Notes: generated by a model not told the origin, from the sequence alone. 64,000 nt of DNA from Podocnemis expansa (GCA_007922195.1 ML681964.1:8994597-9058596), one strand, 5' to 3'. Positions 21,456 through 33,402 are shown, counted from the first letter of the stretch. Made by a program: numbers and translations.

Positions 21456-21815
21456 GGGCTATGTTCACACACACATCATTATTTTGAAATGAAGTTAATT
21501 CAAATTAAGAAAATGTTAATTCGAATTAAGGGAAAGCCTGCTTTCAAAACAGCTGTTTTTTTGAAATGGGTTATTTCGAAATAAAGCATGTCCAAATGGC
21601 CGTTTTGAAACAGCATGTCCAAATGGCCTTATTTTGAAATAACCATTTCCAAATAACAGCCTTTTCGAAATGAATAGGGTTTAAGCTGTTTCGAAATGAC
21701 GGTTCTTATTTCGAAATGACAGAGCCTAAATAAGAAAACGTCGTGTGGACATTCAGTTATTTATTTCAAAACAACCACTGTTGTTTCGAAATAAAAGACT
21801 CGTGTGGACATACCC
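21456..21815. mobile_element. MITE studded with TTTCGAAA palindromes, copy 2
   Basis: The left end GGGCTATGTTCACAC and the right end GTGTGGACATACCC (complement GGGTATGTCCACAC) form imperfect terminal repeats. The interior repeats ATTTCGAAATAA, TTCGAATTAA and TTTTGAAATAA words many times. It lies 50 bp from copy 1 but differs in sequence, so it is a related insertion and not a simple tandem copy. The CTATGTTCACA/TGTGGACATA termini also resemble the GGTATGTCTACACT ends of the MITE at 16022. Confidence 0.7.
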
Positions 21816-22890
21816 GTGTTCTTTTTAGATAGTGTGGTCCTAACTTTTATTATGGCAAAGACAATCTTTGGGTAAAAGTCTTGATCCAGGGGAGAGCCAG
21901 TTGCAGACTTCCCAGTCACATCAGCTGTACACAGTTTCATATTGGGAATGACTGGTGATCCCTTCAACTCAGAGCACTGAAGACACTACAGTAAGCAGGC
22001 AGTAGACAGTTGAAGGAGATCCACAAGGTATTTTAAGTACTTTGCATACCTCCCTTCAACTGATGCCAAAATCCCACAGTGGTGTAGACCTGCCTCTAAT
22101 GTGATTCAGAGATGCACTGACTTATGCATTCCCTATTGTGTGTCTAAGTGCATAACTGATTTCAGTGGCAGCTCCTTGTGCTCAGAACAACACAAGAGCA
22201 GCCCTGTAGAGAAAATAGTTATGATGTTGATTTCTGTGTGATTACATGAAGTCTGTGTTATCTAGACTTTCTGCCCAGCTCCAGATCTTCTGGCAAAGAG
22301 TGAAGACATTGTTCTGTTCGAATTATTTTAATAACTTGTAGTAGTTAGCTTCTCAAACAGGCAAAAAAATTATAAATAATACCTTCTTTTTTGTCATCGC
22401 AGTGCCCCTTACAATACATTTACAACACCTCACACTGTGATACTGTTACAACAAGCAAGGTCAGACATATAGACTGGTTGAATAGTAATCCTCCAACAAA
22501 GTCATACAATGCTGCAAAATGGGTTGCTAGCAATTCAATAAGTGACACTCCTCCCTTTGGCAGTACAACTAATATCCCAGGCAAATGTTAGGGAAATACC
22601 ACAGGTAAATTGTTCTGCTGGATGTTTAATCCTGAAGTCCAGAGTACCAGTGGTCATGAAAATTCCCACACCACTTTTTGAGTGTCAGATCAAATTACAA
22701 TCTGAATAATTACATTCTCCTTCCTTTACCTTCTCCTGCAGTTTCATTTGAATATGGCAGTCTTATTCGCTTCCAGCTCTGTATTCTCTACAGGAGTCTT
22801 GCACTTTGTTAAATAATGGCTGCAATCTACCATACAGACTGAGGCATTCCGTTGGGAATTTCATCTCCATTTCATCAGTGACGTTATTCC
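21816..22890. other. Unassigned sequence
   Basis: No gene or repeat is recognised. The short open frames are below 70 codons and without similarity. Confidence 0.4.
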
Positions 22891-22967
22891 CATGCATTTT
22901 ATAGAGTACTCTGAGATCCTAAGGGATGAAAGCTACCATATAAATGTAAATTGTTGCTGTTGTTATG
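22891..22967 (+). repeat. LINE2-like 3' end fragment
   Basis: TAGAGTACTCTGAGATCCTA, then GGGATGAAAGCTACCATATA and AATGTAAATTGTTGCTGTTG follow the well-known L2-type 3' tail order (AAAGCGCTTTGAGATC, GAAAGGCGCTATATAAATG, CAAGTTATTATT). The fragment is short and diverged. It represents only the terminal tail. Confidence 0.6.
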
Positions 22968-23154
22968 CATGAACTATAGCCAGGTTTTAAACTAACCTGA
23001 CTATGAAAGATAGTATCCCTTCTGACCTTTTCTGATGAGAACCACTAGGATTAGAAAAATCTCTAAACTGTTTGGACGTGAAGACAAACTCCAGTTCTTA
23101 ACCTCTAGAGGCTAATAGAGCTTTATTCAAGGTGAGAGAATTTTCTAAAACAAA

Positions 23155-23312
23155 AACCAACCTAAATTGAAGCAGAGCAGTCAAAGAGCTGGAGCAGTGG
23201 CTCCAAATCCTAAGACCCAGATCTAATCCTACTTTTGCTACTAGGCTCCCTTGTGACCTTTGGCAAATCATTTTACCTCCTGTTCCTTTCCCACCCGTTG
23301 AAGGGCTTGTCA
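23155..23312 (-). repeat. MIR-like fragment, reverse orientation
   Basis: GAGCAGTGGCTCCAAATCCT, CTTTTGCTACTAGGCTCCC, and TTGTGACCTTTGGCAAATCA followed by TTTTACCTCCTGTTCC match the complement strand of MIR (GAGCCAGACTGCC; TGCCACTTACTAGCTGTGTG; ACCTTGGGCAAGTTACTTAACCTC) in order. This is old but one of the clearer MIR matches in the window. Confidence 0.6.
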
Positions 23313-23799
23313 TTTTGTTTTGGTACAGTGCTTGCCACAACAGAGCCAGTTAAGTACATTTGCTAATTATTTTGTATATCTCACTGTAATAAATCCTGAC
23401 ATTTTTACAGAAATCATCGCTTAATGTATGTGTGATTAGTGATGATGAAAATATCCACATAATTATACTGGTCAGTAAACACTGAATTTTAGTGAATAGG
23501 CAGATCATCCAACTGACAACAATTCCAAGAACTCCAGCACAAAGCTTCTTAATGCTTTTATATGAAATTTACCGGCAAAGGTGTATTCCTCTTACTCCAG
23601 CGTACAAGAGACTAAAGAAAATGCTCTTATTTTGAAAGGTGAAATAAAACAATGAGTAATTAATCAGTTCACAGACTGTTCTTGGCTGTTTGCTGGAATA
23701 TACAGGGCAGGGATACAGGCTACAATATGCCAGCACAATACATACTGGGCTAAATTCATCCCTGTAGTTATTCCATAGATATGTAAAATGGTGGTACTG

Positions 23800-23995
23800 T
23801 GCTCCCCTCTCTGGTAGTCTTTCAGATTATACCCTAGGCTGGCAGGGGGACTGGGCTAGGTCGGGGGACTCACTGTGGCAGAGGCTCCGTAGCCCCTGAT
23901 CCACCACTCGGGATTAGATGGACTGTCAGTCTGACCCATTATGGACGTTCCTGCTGTGCTGACTCAGCCTTTTCTCAAGCACTCTCTCTCTTACA
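23800..23995 (+). mobile_element. CR1 3' end
   Basis: GGATTAGATGGACTGTCAGT, CTGACCCATTATGGACGTTC and CTGCTGTGCT match the CR1-family 3' terminus (GGGCTAGATGGACATTGGTC, TGACCCAGTATGGCCGTTC, TTATG). The complement of the same terminus starts the element at 28605. The upstream GGCTGGCAGGGGGACTGGGC belongs to the untranslated 3' part. No coding remnant is visible. Confidence 0.6.
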
Positions 23996-24956
23996 TGGTT
24001 ATTCTAAAAAATTATGAAGTATGAATTTAGTGCTTGCAAAGATGTAGAAACTAGCACTCATGAACTGAACTATGCATGGTTTCCATACCTGTACAGTTCC
24101 ACTAACACACCTCACTTTTGGCACAAAGGACACCTGCTGTTCTAATCTTGCCCTGAGAATTTCAGTGAAACACTGGATTTCATGATGTGTGCAGATGTGC
24201 TTTAGGAGAAGACCATATATATCATGACCTTATGAATTAGGACAGGATTTGACTCTCTTCCTCAGAAGAGCAAGTCCAGTTTATTGATACTTAGCTCTTT
24301 CACTACTCCCAGTGATGCTGAACAGGAGATGCAACCTAGTGAAGATGGATTCATCATTACAGAAATGTCACTTCCTTAGATACATAAACGCTGTCATTTA
24401 GTGCATACAGACACAGTGGCATCTTCAAGTACAGACTGAGTACACAGCTACCCAAGAGATCACATTCCAAGAGATGTGAAAATGTCTCTGAAATTAAAAA
24501 CAACCTGTCTGGTCCTGCATTACTGTGCAAGTGTCAACCAGAATTTTGAGCTTCATCCTCCTACGTGCCTCACAAGTGTTGTACAAGAATAGTCCAGGAG
24601 ACTAGACCCAATCTTTTCTCCCTACATTTTTGTATAATGTAGATGGATTCTTACAACAAATGTTTTGGTAACAACAGAGCGCAGCCACCAACTCTTGCTA
24701 GTGGCCGCTGTGACAATTTTTCCTAAAACAAATAAATCTGCACTTATAGAAGTCCAAATCATTGTAAAATTTTAATGCAAGATTTTTTTAATTCAATAAT
24801 AAAAATAATGTATAGTTGTCTCTATTCTTTACTGGACATAAATAGAATAAAAAACACATTTTTTTCTCCATTAGACATGCTAGCAAGTAAGTCTGCTGCT
24901 TTGAAAATAATACCTGAATGTCTGTTAATCTCACTTTTCACAACTTTCCAGTCTAA
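23996..24956. other. Unassigned AT-rich sequence
   Basis: No gene or repeat is recognised. Confidence 0.4.
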
Positions 24957-25022
24957 GTCTGCTGTGAAAAGTGATGTTAACAAACACACAAATATCACTT
25001 TATATCACTTTTCATAGCAGAC
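24957..25022. repeat. Stem-loop: 19-bp arms with one mismatch
   Basis: GTCTGCTGTGAAAAGTGAT (24957-24975) and ATCACTTTTCATAGCAGAC (25004-25022) pair at 18 of 19 positions around a 28-base AT-rich loop that contains another ATCACTT. A further partial copy, TCTCACTTTTCACA, lies just upstream near 24929. It could be a small foldback element or the residue of a transposon end. Confidence 0.85.
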
Positions 25023-25610
25023 AAGTTCTGGAGACAATGGTAAGTAGGAAGGCAGCAGGGGCCGAGGGTCATGGAGAGGTGAGTGTCAGGGGAGGCAGTG
25101 ACAGGCAGGTGCAATGGGGAGGCAATGAGGGCCAAGGATGATGGGGGTAGACAGACCAGGAGAGGCAGCAAGGCCAAGAGTGATGCGAGGGGTGAGGTCA
25201 GGGCTGGAGCCTGCAGCCAAAGCCCAGGGTTGAAGAAGGCAGCAGGGGACGTGATGAGTAGGGAAAGGATGATGAGCCCAGAGCTCATGACCAGAACCAA
25301 AGTTCTGCAGCCAGGACCCATCACTGCACAGCCAAAGTCTAGGGATGGAGGAGACAATAGGTGCTAGGGGAAATGGGGAGGGAATGAGGGACTGGAGCTT
25401 GGGACTGGGGGCCAGGAAAAGAGCCCAAAGCCATGAGGACTGGGCATAGACCCCAAGGCTGGAGCAGGCCAGGGGGTTGGGTATGGTGAGCCGGGGCTGG
25501 AGAAAGCAGCAGGGGCCAGAAGAAATAGGTGGGTCAAGAAAGGGGTAAGTCCAGGACCTGAGCTTGAAGCCCTGCAGCCAGAGCCAGCCACCTGCCACCT
25601 CAGGGCTGAA
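25023..25610. repeat. G+A-rich low-complexity block with imperfect internal repeats
   Basis: The + strand is purine-rich. AAGGCAGCAGGGG-type words recur at about 25050, 25227 and 25505, and GGGGAGG/CAATGAGGG words at about 25116 and 25376. Composition and internal repetition resemble the interiors of the GC-rich hATs at 9556, 17676 and 48405, but I could not fix terminal repeats or a target duplication. Open frames on both strands (up to 170 codons) reflect composition. Confidence 0.6.
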
Positions 25611-27416
25611 GCCCCATTACCACTAGGAAAGTGGAGAATTCACTGTCTGCCTACTTTTCCAGCGTTTGTGTCTCCAGTTGGGGACAGAGCCCAGCCCTTG
25701 CATGCAACTCCAAGCACTGCTGCTTTGCTGCTTCCTTTTCCCTCCCCCCATCTCCCCTAAGCCTGGAGGCTGAAAAGCTCCTGTTGACCACCTTTGAGAA
25801 ATGCCGATCTAGCAATTGGGAACAAAGAGCCAAAGGCACCTTTGAAGACCCTTGTATTTACCAGACATACAAAGCTTGGGAGTGCAAGACTACAGAGGGG
25901 GTGGTATAAGAAGGGCAAGGACAGAAACACAAAAAAAGAGAAAGTGCATGAGAGAAGGGGACCTACTGATCAAGGAGAGAAAGGAATGGAGAAAAGAAAT
26001 GAAAGTAGGATAGAGCAGAAGAAAAGGCAAAATGAAACAATTAGTATTTTAAAATACTTTATATTAATATATTATTTTTAAAATACAACTTCTTGTATTT
26101 GAAAGGGGTGGAGATAGAGGATGAAGACACAAATTACATGTCAGCAGGCATTAATATGTCAAATGCTGACACTGCATAATTCTGTGCTAAGGTCAGGTGT
26201 CTAGTTTGATTCTTTATAACTGCCAGCAGTCTTTGATATTGCAGATAAGCTATTACTCATTGCACCCAAGGGCAGATGGACTCAAATTTAAGCAATTCTG
26301 TTGTCTCTTTTCAAAAAGCCCTCGAAGGAGATAATGAATTATTATTCATCTGCCCCAAAGACTCTTATATGCCCTAGGGTTTTTTCTTGTCATTCTTCCC
26401 ATTTAACATGTCTGAGAAGCCAAAGAAGATAGTGAGACAATTTGGATTATTATGCCATCAATGTACAAATGACTCTCAGCTCTGCATTTCTTTTGCATTG
26501 AACTTTGATGGTGCAGTATTTTTGCTTTCTTGTTTCCAAACCAAAATAGGAGCTCAAGTTAAGAGTCAATTGTCTATAGCTTAATGAATGTAAGATAGAA
26601 GTGATACTGGTAGGTTGGGGAAAACTTCCATAAACCTTGTCAGAGAAACCTGCTTTCTCTATTGAAGTGTTGGGCCCACCTTTTGCTAATGAGGTTCATA
26701 GTTTAGAGGTCTTTCGAGATTCTCATACCACAGCCAAAAGATCCTGTGTTTTCTATTTGCTCTTAGCTCACAGGGCATATCATTTCCTTTTGGACACAAA
26801 TGTTTCCAGAACAGATATGAATTTACTATCCTTGAAGACTGTTCAGAAATTTCAACTAGCACAGAACTGAATTGCCTGTTTGCATGGTGGGGCTTCTCAT
26901 GTGAAGTATATGATACCCAGGTAGACCAAACTCACTGCCAGTTTGTTTCTGTATCCAGATATGGATTGTGCCTATGAAGTCATATATACGCTGAGACTTT
27001 CTTAGACTTTCTCCTGATTCCCTGGACTAACAATGCAGCTAATCTGAAATGCTCCAATAGTTTAATCTGAACTCAGTGGGCTGAACACAGAGGGATCTCA
27101 ATGGAGAACCTTTGACTTGTGGATTCATTTCCACTGGAGTCCAATAAACTATCGGCTTTTGGGGTTTCAGAATATATTGCACCTCTTCTTTTTAATGCGA
27201 CCCTTGCTGGAGGCTAGAAGTTTTAAAGAAATGAGTTTTATCTGTGGAAGGATGTAGATGGGGTGGGGTTAATTGAACTCTGAACAATATTTCTATTTTA
27301 TGACTGAATCTGCCTCAGACACTGCAATGGCACAGTTTGAATGAATGGAAGGAAAAAAAACCACACACTTAGTATTTAATTTAGCTCTTTGCCATCAAAC
27401 ATTCTCATTCATGATT
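25611..27416. other. Unassigned sequence
   Basis: No gene, RNA gene or repeat is recognised over about 1.8 kb. Short open frames at 25631, 25794, 26387 and 26637 (65-95 codons) lack recognisable domains. Confidence 0.4.
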
Positions 27417-27538
27417 ACACAAGTAGTGTAATGGCTAGCACCTCTGCTTAACATGCAGAAGGTCCTGGGTTCAACCCCCAGGGGGTTGGACTTGATGATC
27501 TCATGAGGTCCCTTCCAGCCTTATGATTTGATTGATTG
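27417..27538 (+). repeat. SINE: tRNA-Val-like head joined to a CR1-type 3' tail
   Basis: The head reads TAGTGTAATGGCTAGCAC, an A-box match to tRNA-Val. Next is a stem TCTGC, a loop TTAACAT with anticodon position AAC, and GCAGA. Then comes GGTCCTGGGTTCAACCCCCA, with the B box GGTTCAACC. The tail GGGGTTGGACTTGATGATCT followed by CATGAGGTCCCTTCCAGCC is the standard CR1 3' end, and TTATGATTTGATTGATTGA is the short terminal repeat. The acceptor stem is degraded, so this is not a functional tRNA gene. Known tRNA/CR1 SINEs in turtles use CR1 machinery for retroposition. Confidence 0.85.
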
Positions 27539-28604
27539 AAGACTTGTCTCTTCTTGGTCTGCCCTGACAAGTTGAGATTTTCAAAGTTATGTTGGGGGTT
27601 TAGACGCATTTTCTATTCATTTTAATGGATGATGTATGTCTCAATTCTTGATGCTACTTCGAACAATCTGAACCAGAGCTGTTATTTGATCTAACTTTAT
27701 AATTGTTTGACTACAACATTTCTAAATGGTGGCTGATACCATCACATAACCATAATATGCTGCATTACCCTTTAAATAATTTCAAAGAAGACCTGATGCA
27801 ACCCGACACTTGTTCTACTGCAAAAGTTAACATGATTGGGTGAGAAATCAACTCCACTCCTAAGTAAAACACTAAAAAGTTCTGAATGTGAATTACTACC
27901 TATTTGACATCAAAACAAGCTCAAAAAATATCCTATGGATTAAATATCCTATATTTTCCCATTCCCAATGGAAATTGGCAATATCAAGAGGCTGTTAGAA
28001 CTTCCCCTGAATGAAATGCAGTTGTTGTACCAAATCAATTTGCTGCATAAGTCAAACGTACAAGAACTCAAGACTCTCCCTTAAGAGATTTCTTATTCCC
28101 GCAGTTACGGGGGCCTGGATGCATCTCATTTAACCTGTTAACAACAGTTTGGTGTTGAATTTACTCTCTCAATTGCCTTTTCAAATACTGTCTGTTGAAT
28201 TATGTGACCTTCATATCACTGTCATCAGGGAACTACACTCAAGCAGAGTGAACTCTGCAAAATACCTTGCCAGAAGCTTATTTCTGTTCACCTGCAGAGG
28301 AATTTTAAGAGTACCATAAGACAGGGTAAGCCATCACATTCAGATGTGTATACAACACTGGTGAGTTTAAGGTCACTGCCTCCAGAACCAGAGAACTGGT
28401 TCATAGGGTATATCCACTAGACCACACATCCTGAGCTAAGCTGACTCTCTGTTTATGTATGTGGATCTGTATGATAAGTAAAATGGAACATTTATCTCAA
28501 CACAATACTGATAATTACCAGAAAAAAATTGTTCTGTGAACTATTGGAAAAGTAATATTTTTCTAGTGTTTCTCTTTCCTTTTCTCTGTCTTCTTTCTCC
28601 TCCT
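27539..28604. other. Unassigned AT-rich sequence
   Basis: No gene or repeat is recognised. Confidence 0.4.
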
Positions 28605-29000
28605 TCCCTCATAAGAACGGCTACACCAGGATAAACCAATGTCCATCTAGCCCAGTACCCTATCTTATGACAGAGGCCAATGCCAGGTGCTTCAGAATAG
28701 CAGAACAAGAAATCATTCAGTGATCCATCCTGTGTTGTTACTCCAAGTTTCTGAAAGTCAGAGGCTAGGGACACCAAGAGCATAGGGTTGCATCCTTGAC
28801 CATGTTGGCTGATAGTCATTGATGGAACATCCTTTATGAACTTATCTAAATTTTTTGGAACCCTGTTACATGAGTAGCCTTGGCAATCTCCCATGGCAAT
28901 GAACTCCACAGGCTGACTATGCACTGTGTGAAGAAGCTTTAAACCTGATGCCTCTTGGTTCATTGGGTGACTCCTTTCTCTTTTAAGTGACTGCACAGTA
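28605..29000 (-). mobile_element. CR1 LINE 3' end, inverse orientation
   Basis: The segment starts with CCCTCATAAGAACGGCTACA, then CAATGTCCATCTAGCCCAGT and ACCCTATCTTATGACAGAGG. This is the complement of a CR1-family 3' end (ACTGGGCTAGATGGACATTG, then GTTCTTATG). The further blocks CCACAGGCTGACTATGCACT and GTGTGAAGAAGCTTTAAACC are internal blocks I recall from turtle copies. The 158-codon minus-strand frame over it (28541-29017) is a pass-through of the repeat. Confidence 0.7.
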
Positions 29001-32000
29001 TAAAGCCCTGTGTCCATAAGGAAGAAGAAGATGAAAAGACAAGAAAAGTTGGGAGAAAACAGGGGGTAGAAAGAGAAAATGGCAAGGCAAGGACTCTGGT
29101 TTCAGATGATCAGCCCATACGTCCTTCCTTAGCTTTGAGTCTGAAAAGTTTCTGAGTCTTGCCTTTTCTGAACACAAGATAATCACAACTGAAGCTGGGA
29201 TGATTTTTGAGGGATAAACATAATTTTTGTTACCTAAAGTGGTGTATGCTGGATTTATTAGAAGCAAAAGGCAGAATAGCTCTTGCTTCTCTCTCTGTTT
29301 TCATCAAAACAGTATTGTCCTTTAAGACAATATAGAAAAATAATATATTATTTGCCTATTCTAGGGCAAATCTGCCATTTTTCCTAAAAATATATGTCCT
29401 AGATTTTCTTTAGTAGCATTACACTGAAAATATGGCCATCCATTGCACTACAGCAGGGCCACGGCTTGGCAAAGTGCTAGATTTGTTATGGAATGGAACC
29501 TCTTCTCCAGATACCTGAACATGGATCCTGTCTTATCTTACCTGACCATCATGTGTTCATTATGAAGAAACATTGCTTTCCTATCCCTAATCCTCCCAAT
29601 ATCTCTCATCTCTTTACACCCTAATGTGTCTATTATATCCATATCAACAACAGTGCTTTCTGAGTCTCTTTGAGGACTTTGTTCAAATTCTTAGTCTTTC
29701 TAATCAGGAAAGAATTAACAGTTTAGAGTTAAGTTAGCATCACACTACCTACCTAGTCTGTAGGGTAACTGTTGAGCAACATGAAGTACACTGCATCCAT
29801 CTACCCTTGCCTACAATAACTGTTTTCAAATGTGGTAGCAAAAAGGATTGGGTAATGGCTAGGATTTTTGCTCCTGTGGTCTCCCTTAAAAAATATCTAA
29901 GCAAGGTCAAATACTTCACTCTGGGACAAGACAGAACACCACAGAACAGAAGAGTAATTATTGATAGAAAGTGGTGAGGGAAGACATGAGCCCCTTATAA
30001 GGATAAGAAAATGGTGAATACATATTCTTCATTGAATTGGGGAGTCTCTTCCTACTGTTTTACTTCTCTTTCTTTACATATCCTTTACGTACACACCTTC
30101 ACCAACTTCTTCAGAAACCTGTAACCCTGAGATCTGGTTTCTCAGTACCAAGAAGTCCTGATTATTCCAAAGTAGATGGGGCCTGATGCTCCATACGTCA
30201 CATGTGATAAAGAACCATTCTATATTTTTGAGATCCCCTTGTGTGTAGTATGAAGGTGGGTAAACATTTAACACCTTCCTATGAAGGTTTTATACAATTG
30301 TTTCAGGGGGTGGATCTCTGAGGATTTATGGAGATACACAGTAGGCAGAGCAATAAGTCTCTCCCTTCTCAGAGATTTCAGTACTCTAAACCATCACTTA
30401 AGTAATGGCTCAGAGAATAATTCCTTATTTTTCCCAGCTTTAAATGTTGAAATCACAGACTAGTGAAAGTCATTCCCTATGTATATTCCATTCTGCTTCA
30501 TACCTCAAGGACTGCCAAATTGATTTTGCTCCAAGGATGTGAGGGATAGGATACGAGGGAACTGGAAGTTTTATTCATCCACTATACTAAGTTATCTATT
30601 CATAAGGAAACACTTAGCTCTGTGAAAATTTTTGGAGCTGAAAACATTGTTTTCTACAGAACACAACATATTTTTCTTCAATTCCCTCCTCTCTTGTATC
30701 GTTTCCCTTCTGTTTTTTCATTATTTGCACTCAGCTCTTACTATTATTCTTTCCTTCTCCAGTTATTGGAAGCAGAGGTTTTAAAAGTGGAAACAGCATA
30801 AATTACAGCAGTACTTCACCCAGCCCCAGCTGTTCTCCTACATGTTACACAGCCTCAATAAAATCTGTAAGACCAGTGTTTAGGTCATACAATTGAATAG
30901 CTGCAATCAATCTTTACTGAGTTAGTATGTATCAGCAAAACAGCATATTACGGTTAAGATTACATTTAGAAAATAAAAACCAAAACTACTTACATTATCT
31001 GCACACTACTTGCCACAAATGTATAAATCCTTTAAACACTATGCTGCTGTTTCTAAACCACCTGACCTGTGGAGTGGTTCATAAAATGTGATATTTAGGA
31101 GGAGGAAAGAGTGTTCTTATGTTTATCACCAGCGTCCACTAACAGATAAAGTTGCTCCCAGCTGAACAGTGAGAATTATCAAATGAACAGCAAGCCTGCC
31201 AAACAAACAAAACCCACTAGTGTCCCCTAATGTGCTGAACACTATTTGTGCTCCTTGAAGATATTTATTCAGTGAGAAGGGAGAGTCCTAGAACATGGGA
31301 GGGAGGCAAACATACAGGATTGGGCCCAAGGCCCTGAATATTTTTTAACTCTGAGAAAGCCTCTTTATTTTTTTTAAAACAGCATTTTCTCTTTGACAAA
31401 AACAAACATTCTGATCACATTCAAAAAATGCACTGAAGATTTTATTCCTTCTATTTAGATCCTTTATTCAATGCCAATTACTTTGTATTCAATTGCTGTG
31501 TACTACTAGTATCTTGTCATATGTAAATATCAGAATGGTATTCTTTTATGAGTTATTATTCAATAAGCCAACTGGAAAAATTCAAGTAATTCAAATTCTA
31601 GTGAAAATAAATTCTTCTTTAAATCCTTCATGTTGTAAGTAGCTGTTTTGTCAAGTATTACACAACTGTAGGTCCTAAATAGCATGCATACAATCAGCTT
31701 TATTGATGATGCTCATAATGACTCCTTTATGACATAGAAAAACACAAAAAAAGAAGGAAAGTTGGAAAACAAAGTCAGCTTATTCACAAAATATGTGTCT
31801 ATCTTGGAGGCCCAAGAGCAATACACCTGATTAATTTACTTTGTCACACTATTCTGGTGCGTTAACTTAGGGCCCATGTGCTCCTATGTTCTTTATGGCA
31901 TGGAGGGAAAATCATCACTGGTGAGCTGTCAGAAAGTTCCACGTAAGATTCTCAAACAGAAAGTGATGTCACAATCACAACCATTCAAAGTACAACTAGT

Positions 32001-32204
32001 TAGGTCTACTTTTAAAAAGTGGTTGTGAAAAACTGGTTCTGTCTCACAAGATGAAACTGCTCTGTGGGTTGGTTCAGTCTGATCTGCTTTCTTTAGTGAC
32101 AGTTATTTTTTGCTACCTTTCAGCCTTACTCACCCTCCAGAGCCAACAAAGCCAATTGTCTTTCTTAAAGATCAACAGAATTGTTAACTAAATCGTGCTC
32201 TACA
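29001..32204. other. Long unassigned AT-rich interval
   Basis: About 3.2 kb with no gene, RNA gene or confident repeat on either strand. It is one of the longest unique-looking intervals in the window. Confidence 0.4.
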
Positions 32205-32430
32205 CTGGGAAGATGTATTGGTATAAGTATTTCAGTTAGGGGATGGTTTTTTTTTTTCCAAAAATAGTTATGGCAATAAAAGCCCATATGTGAAATATTC
32301 CCTATATTTGAATAGCTATACCAGTCTACACCACCCTTATACCAATAAAACTACACCCATACTGAACAGAGGGTTGTATCACTTTAATACCACCAATATC
32401 ATTAAGGTGCTGCAATTTTCTAGTGCACGC
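32205..32430. mobile_element. Probable MITE fragment with CTACACTGG-type ends
   Basis: It opens GTGCTCTACACTGGGAAGAT and GTATTGGTATAAGTATTTCA and later has a roughly inverted TATACCAGTCTACACCACCC and ACTTTAATACCACCAATATC. The GGTATAA and TTATACC words point in opposite directions around a T-rich centre, as in palindromic MITEs. Its ends are not defined. Confidence 0.4.
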
Positions 32431-32540
32431 AACATCTAAATTCCACAGTAAGGTCACATTTTGCCTTCAGTTCTGCCAGTTCTACTGCGCCCCATTATAT
32501 TTCTCCTTTGTCGGAGAAAACCATCCTATATATTGTGTGA

Positions 32541-32564
32541 TTTTTTTTTTTTTTTTTTTTTTTT
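32541..32564. repeat. Poly-T tract
   Basis: A near-uninterrupted T run of about 24 bases. No associated retroposon is recognised. Confidence 0.9.
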
Positions 32565-33114
32565 AGGAAGGCATCATGGCTGTTTTCTTTCCATTCCCAT
32601 ACAGCCACATCACTTCAGGCCAACATTTTGCCTAGAATCTAAAAAAAGTTTTCCTTTCTGAACTGTAATTGCATTCCTTCAAAATTCTCAGTATCTTCTC
32701 TTTGGGTTTAAAATTTTCATTACAGTCTCCAGCCTGATGGGGATTTTTCTTGTTGCTGCGAGCACCAACTAAGTTAGTTAGGCTGAGTTTGAGTCAACAG
32801 CATTGGAAAAAATGGATGGTTTTTGTTTGTTTAAAAATAAAATAAAATGAAGAAATAAAAAGAATTGGATGCATCTTACCCTCAACTAACCAAGAAACGT
32901 TTTCCATTCATTCAGGTACTAGTCACCATTAGGGATAAGTGCCTCCCGTTTTTGAAAAATTACTTTGCAAATTAAAGTTATAAAACAAATGAAAAAATAT
33001 TTACCAGCTGGGCAGAGTACTCAATTTCTATTACTATTCCTGGAGCTCAGTAAGAGCTGCTCTCCAGACATGCCTGCAGGAGAATATGAAAACCGTGAGA
33101 GAAGCATTTGGGGG

Positions 33115-33180
33115 TAAAATCCTGGCTCCACTAAACCTAATGGCAAGACTCTCATTGAGTTCAATGGAGCCAGGATTTTA
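33115..33180. repeat. Palindromic dispersed repeat with perfect 16-bp arms
   Basis: TAAAATCCTGGCTCCA (33115-33130) and TGGAGCCAGGATTTTA (33165-33180) are exact reverse complements. The 34-base spacer contains CTAATGGCAAGACTCTCATT and GAGTTCAATGG, the TCAATGG core shared with 11435-11502, 33403-33922 and 56818-56885. It is non-coding. Confidence 0.85.
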
Positions 33181-33402
33181 ACCTTGTGCATGGCCAGTAC
33201 ATCATTTCTAGTTCTTAATAAAACCATCCTGTATATCACTTCCCCACTCTTGATTCCCCTTCTCAACAAGCCTTTAATTTTTTGAATAAATCCCCGCCTC
33301 CCACCCCACCCCTGAACTAATTCTGGACCCAGTTTTACTCTGACTGGAATCCTTTGAAGGACTGGGCTCTACATTTTGAAACGATAGCTACAGTACTTTA
33401 TA

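Noticed and set aside
25086..25598. 170-codon minus-strand open frame rich in Pro, Leu and Ser
   Set aside because: It comes from the G+A-rich repeat block and has no domain. The other strand is open as well.
27417..27481. Functional tRNA-Val gene
   Set aside because: The acceptor stem is not paired and a CR1 tail follows the B-box arm directly, which identifies it as a SINE head.
28541..29017. 158-codon minus-strand open frame as a host gene
   Set aside because: It coincides with a CR1 3'-end sequence whose blocks I recognise. The frame runs past the repeat on both sides by chance.
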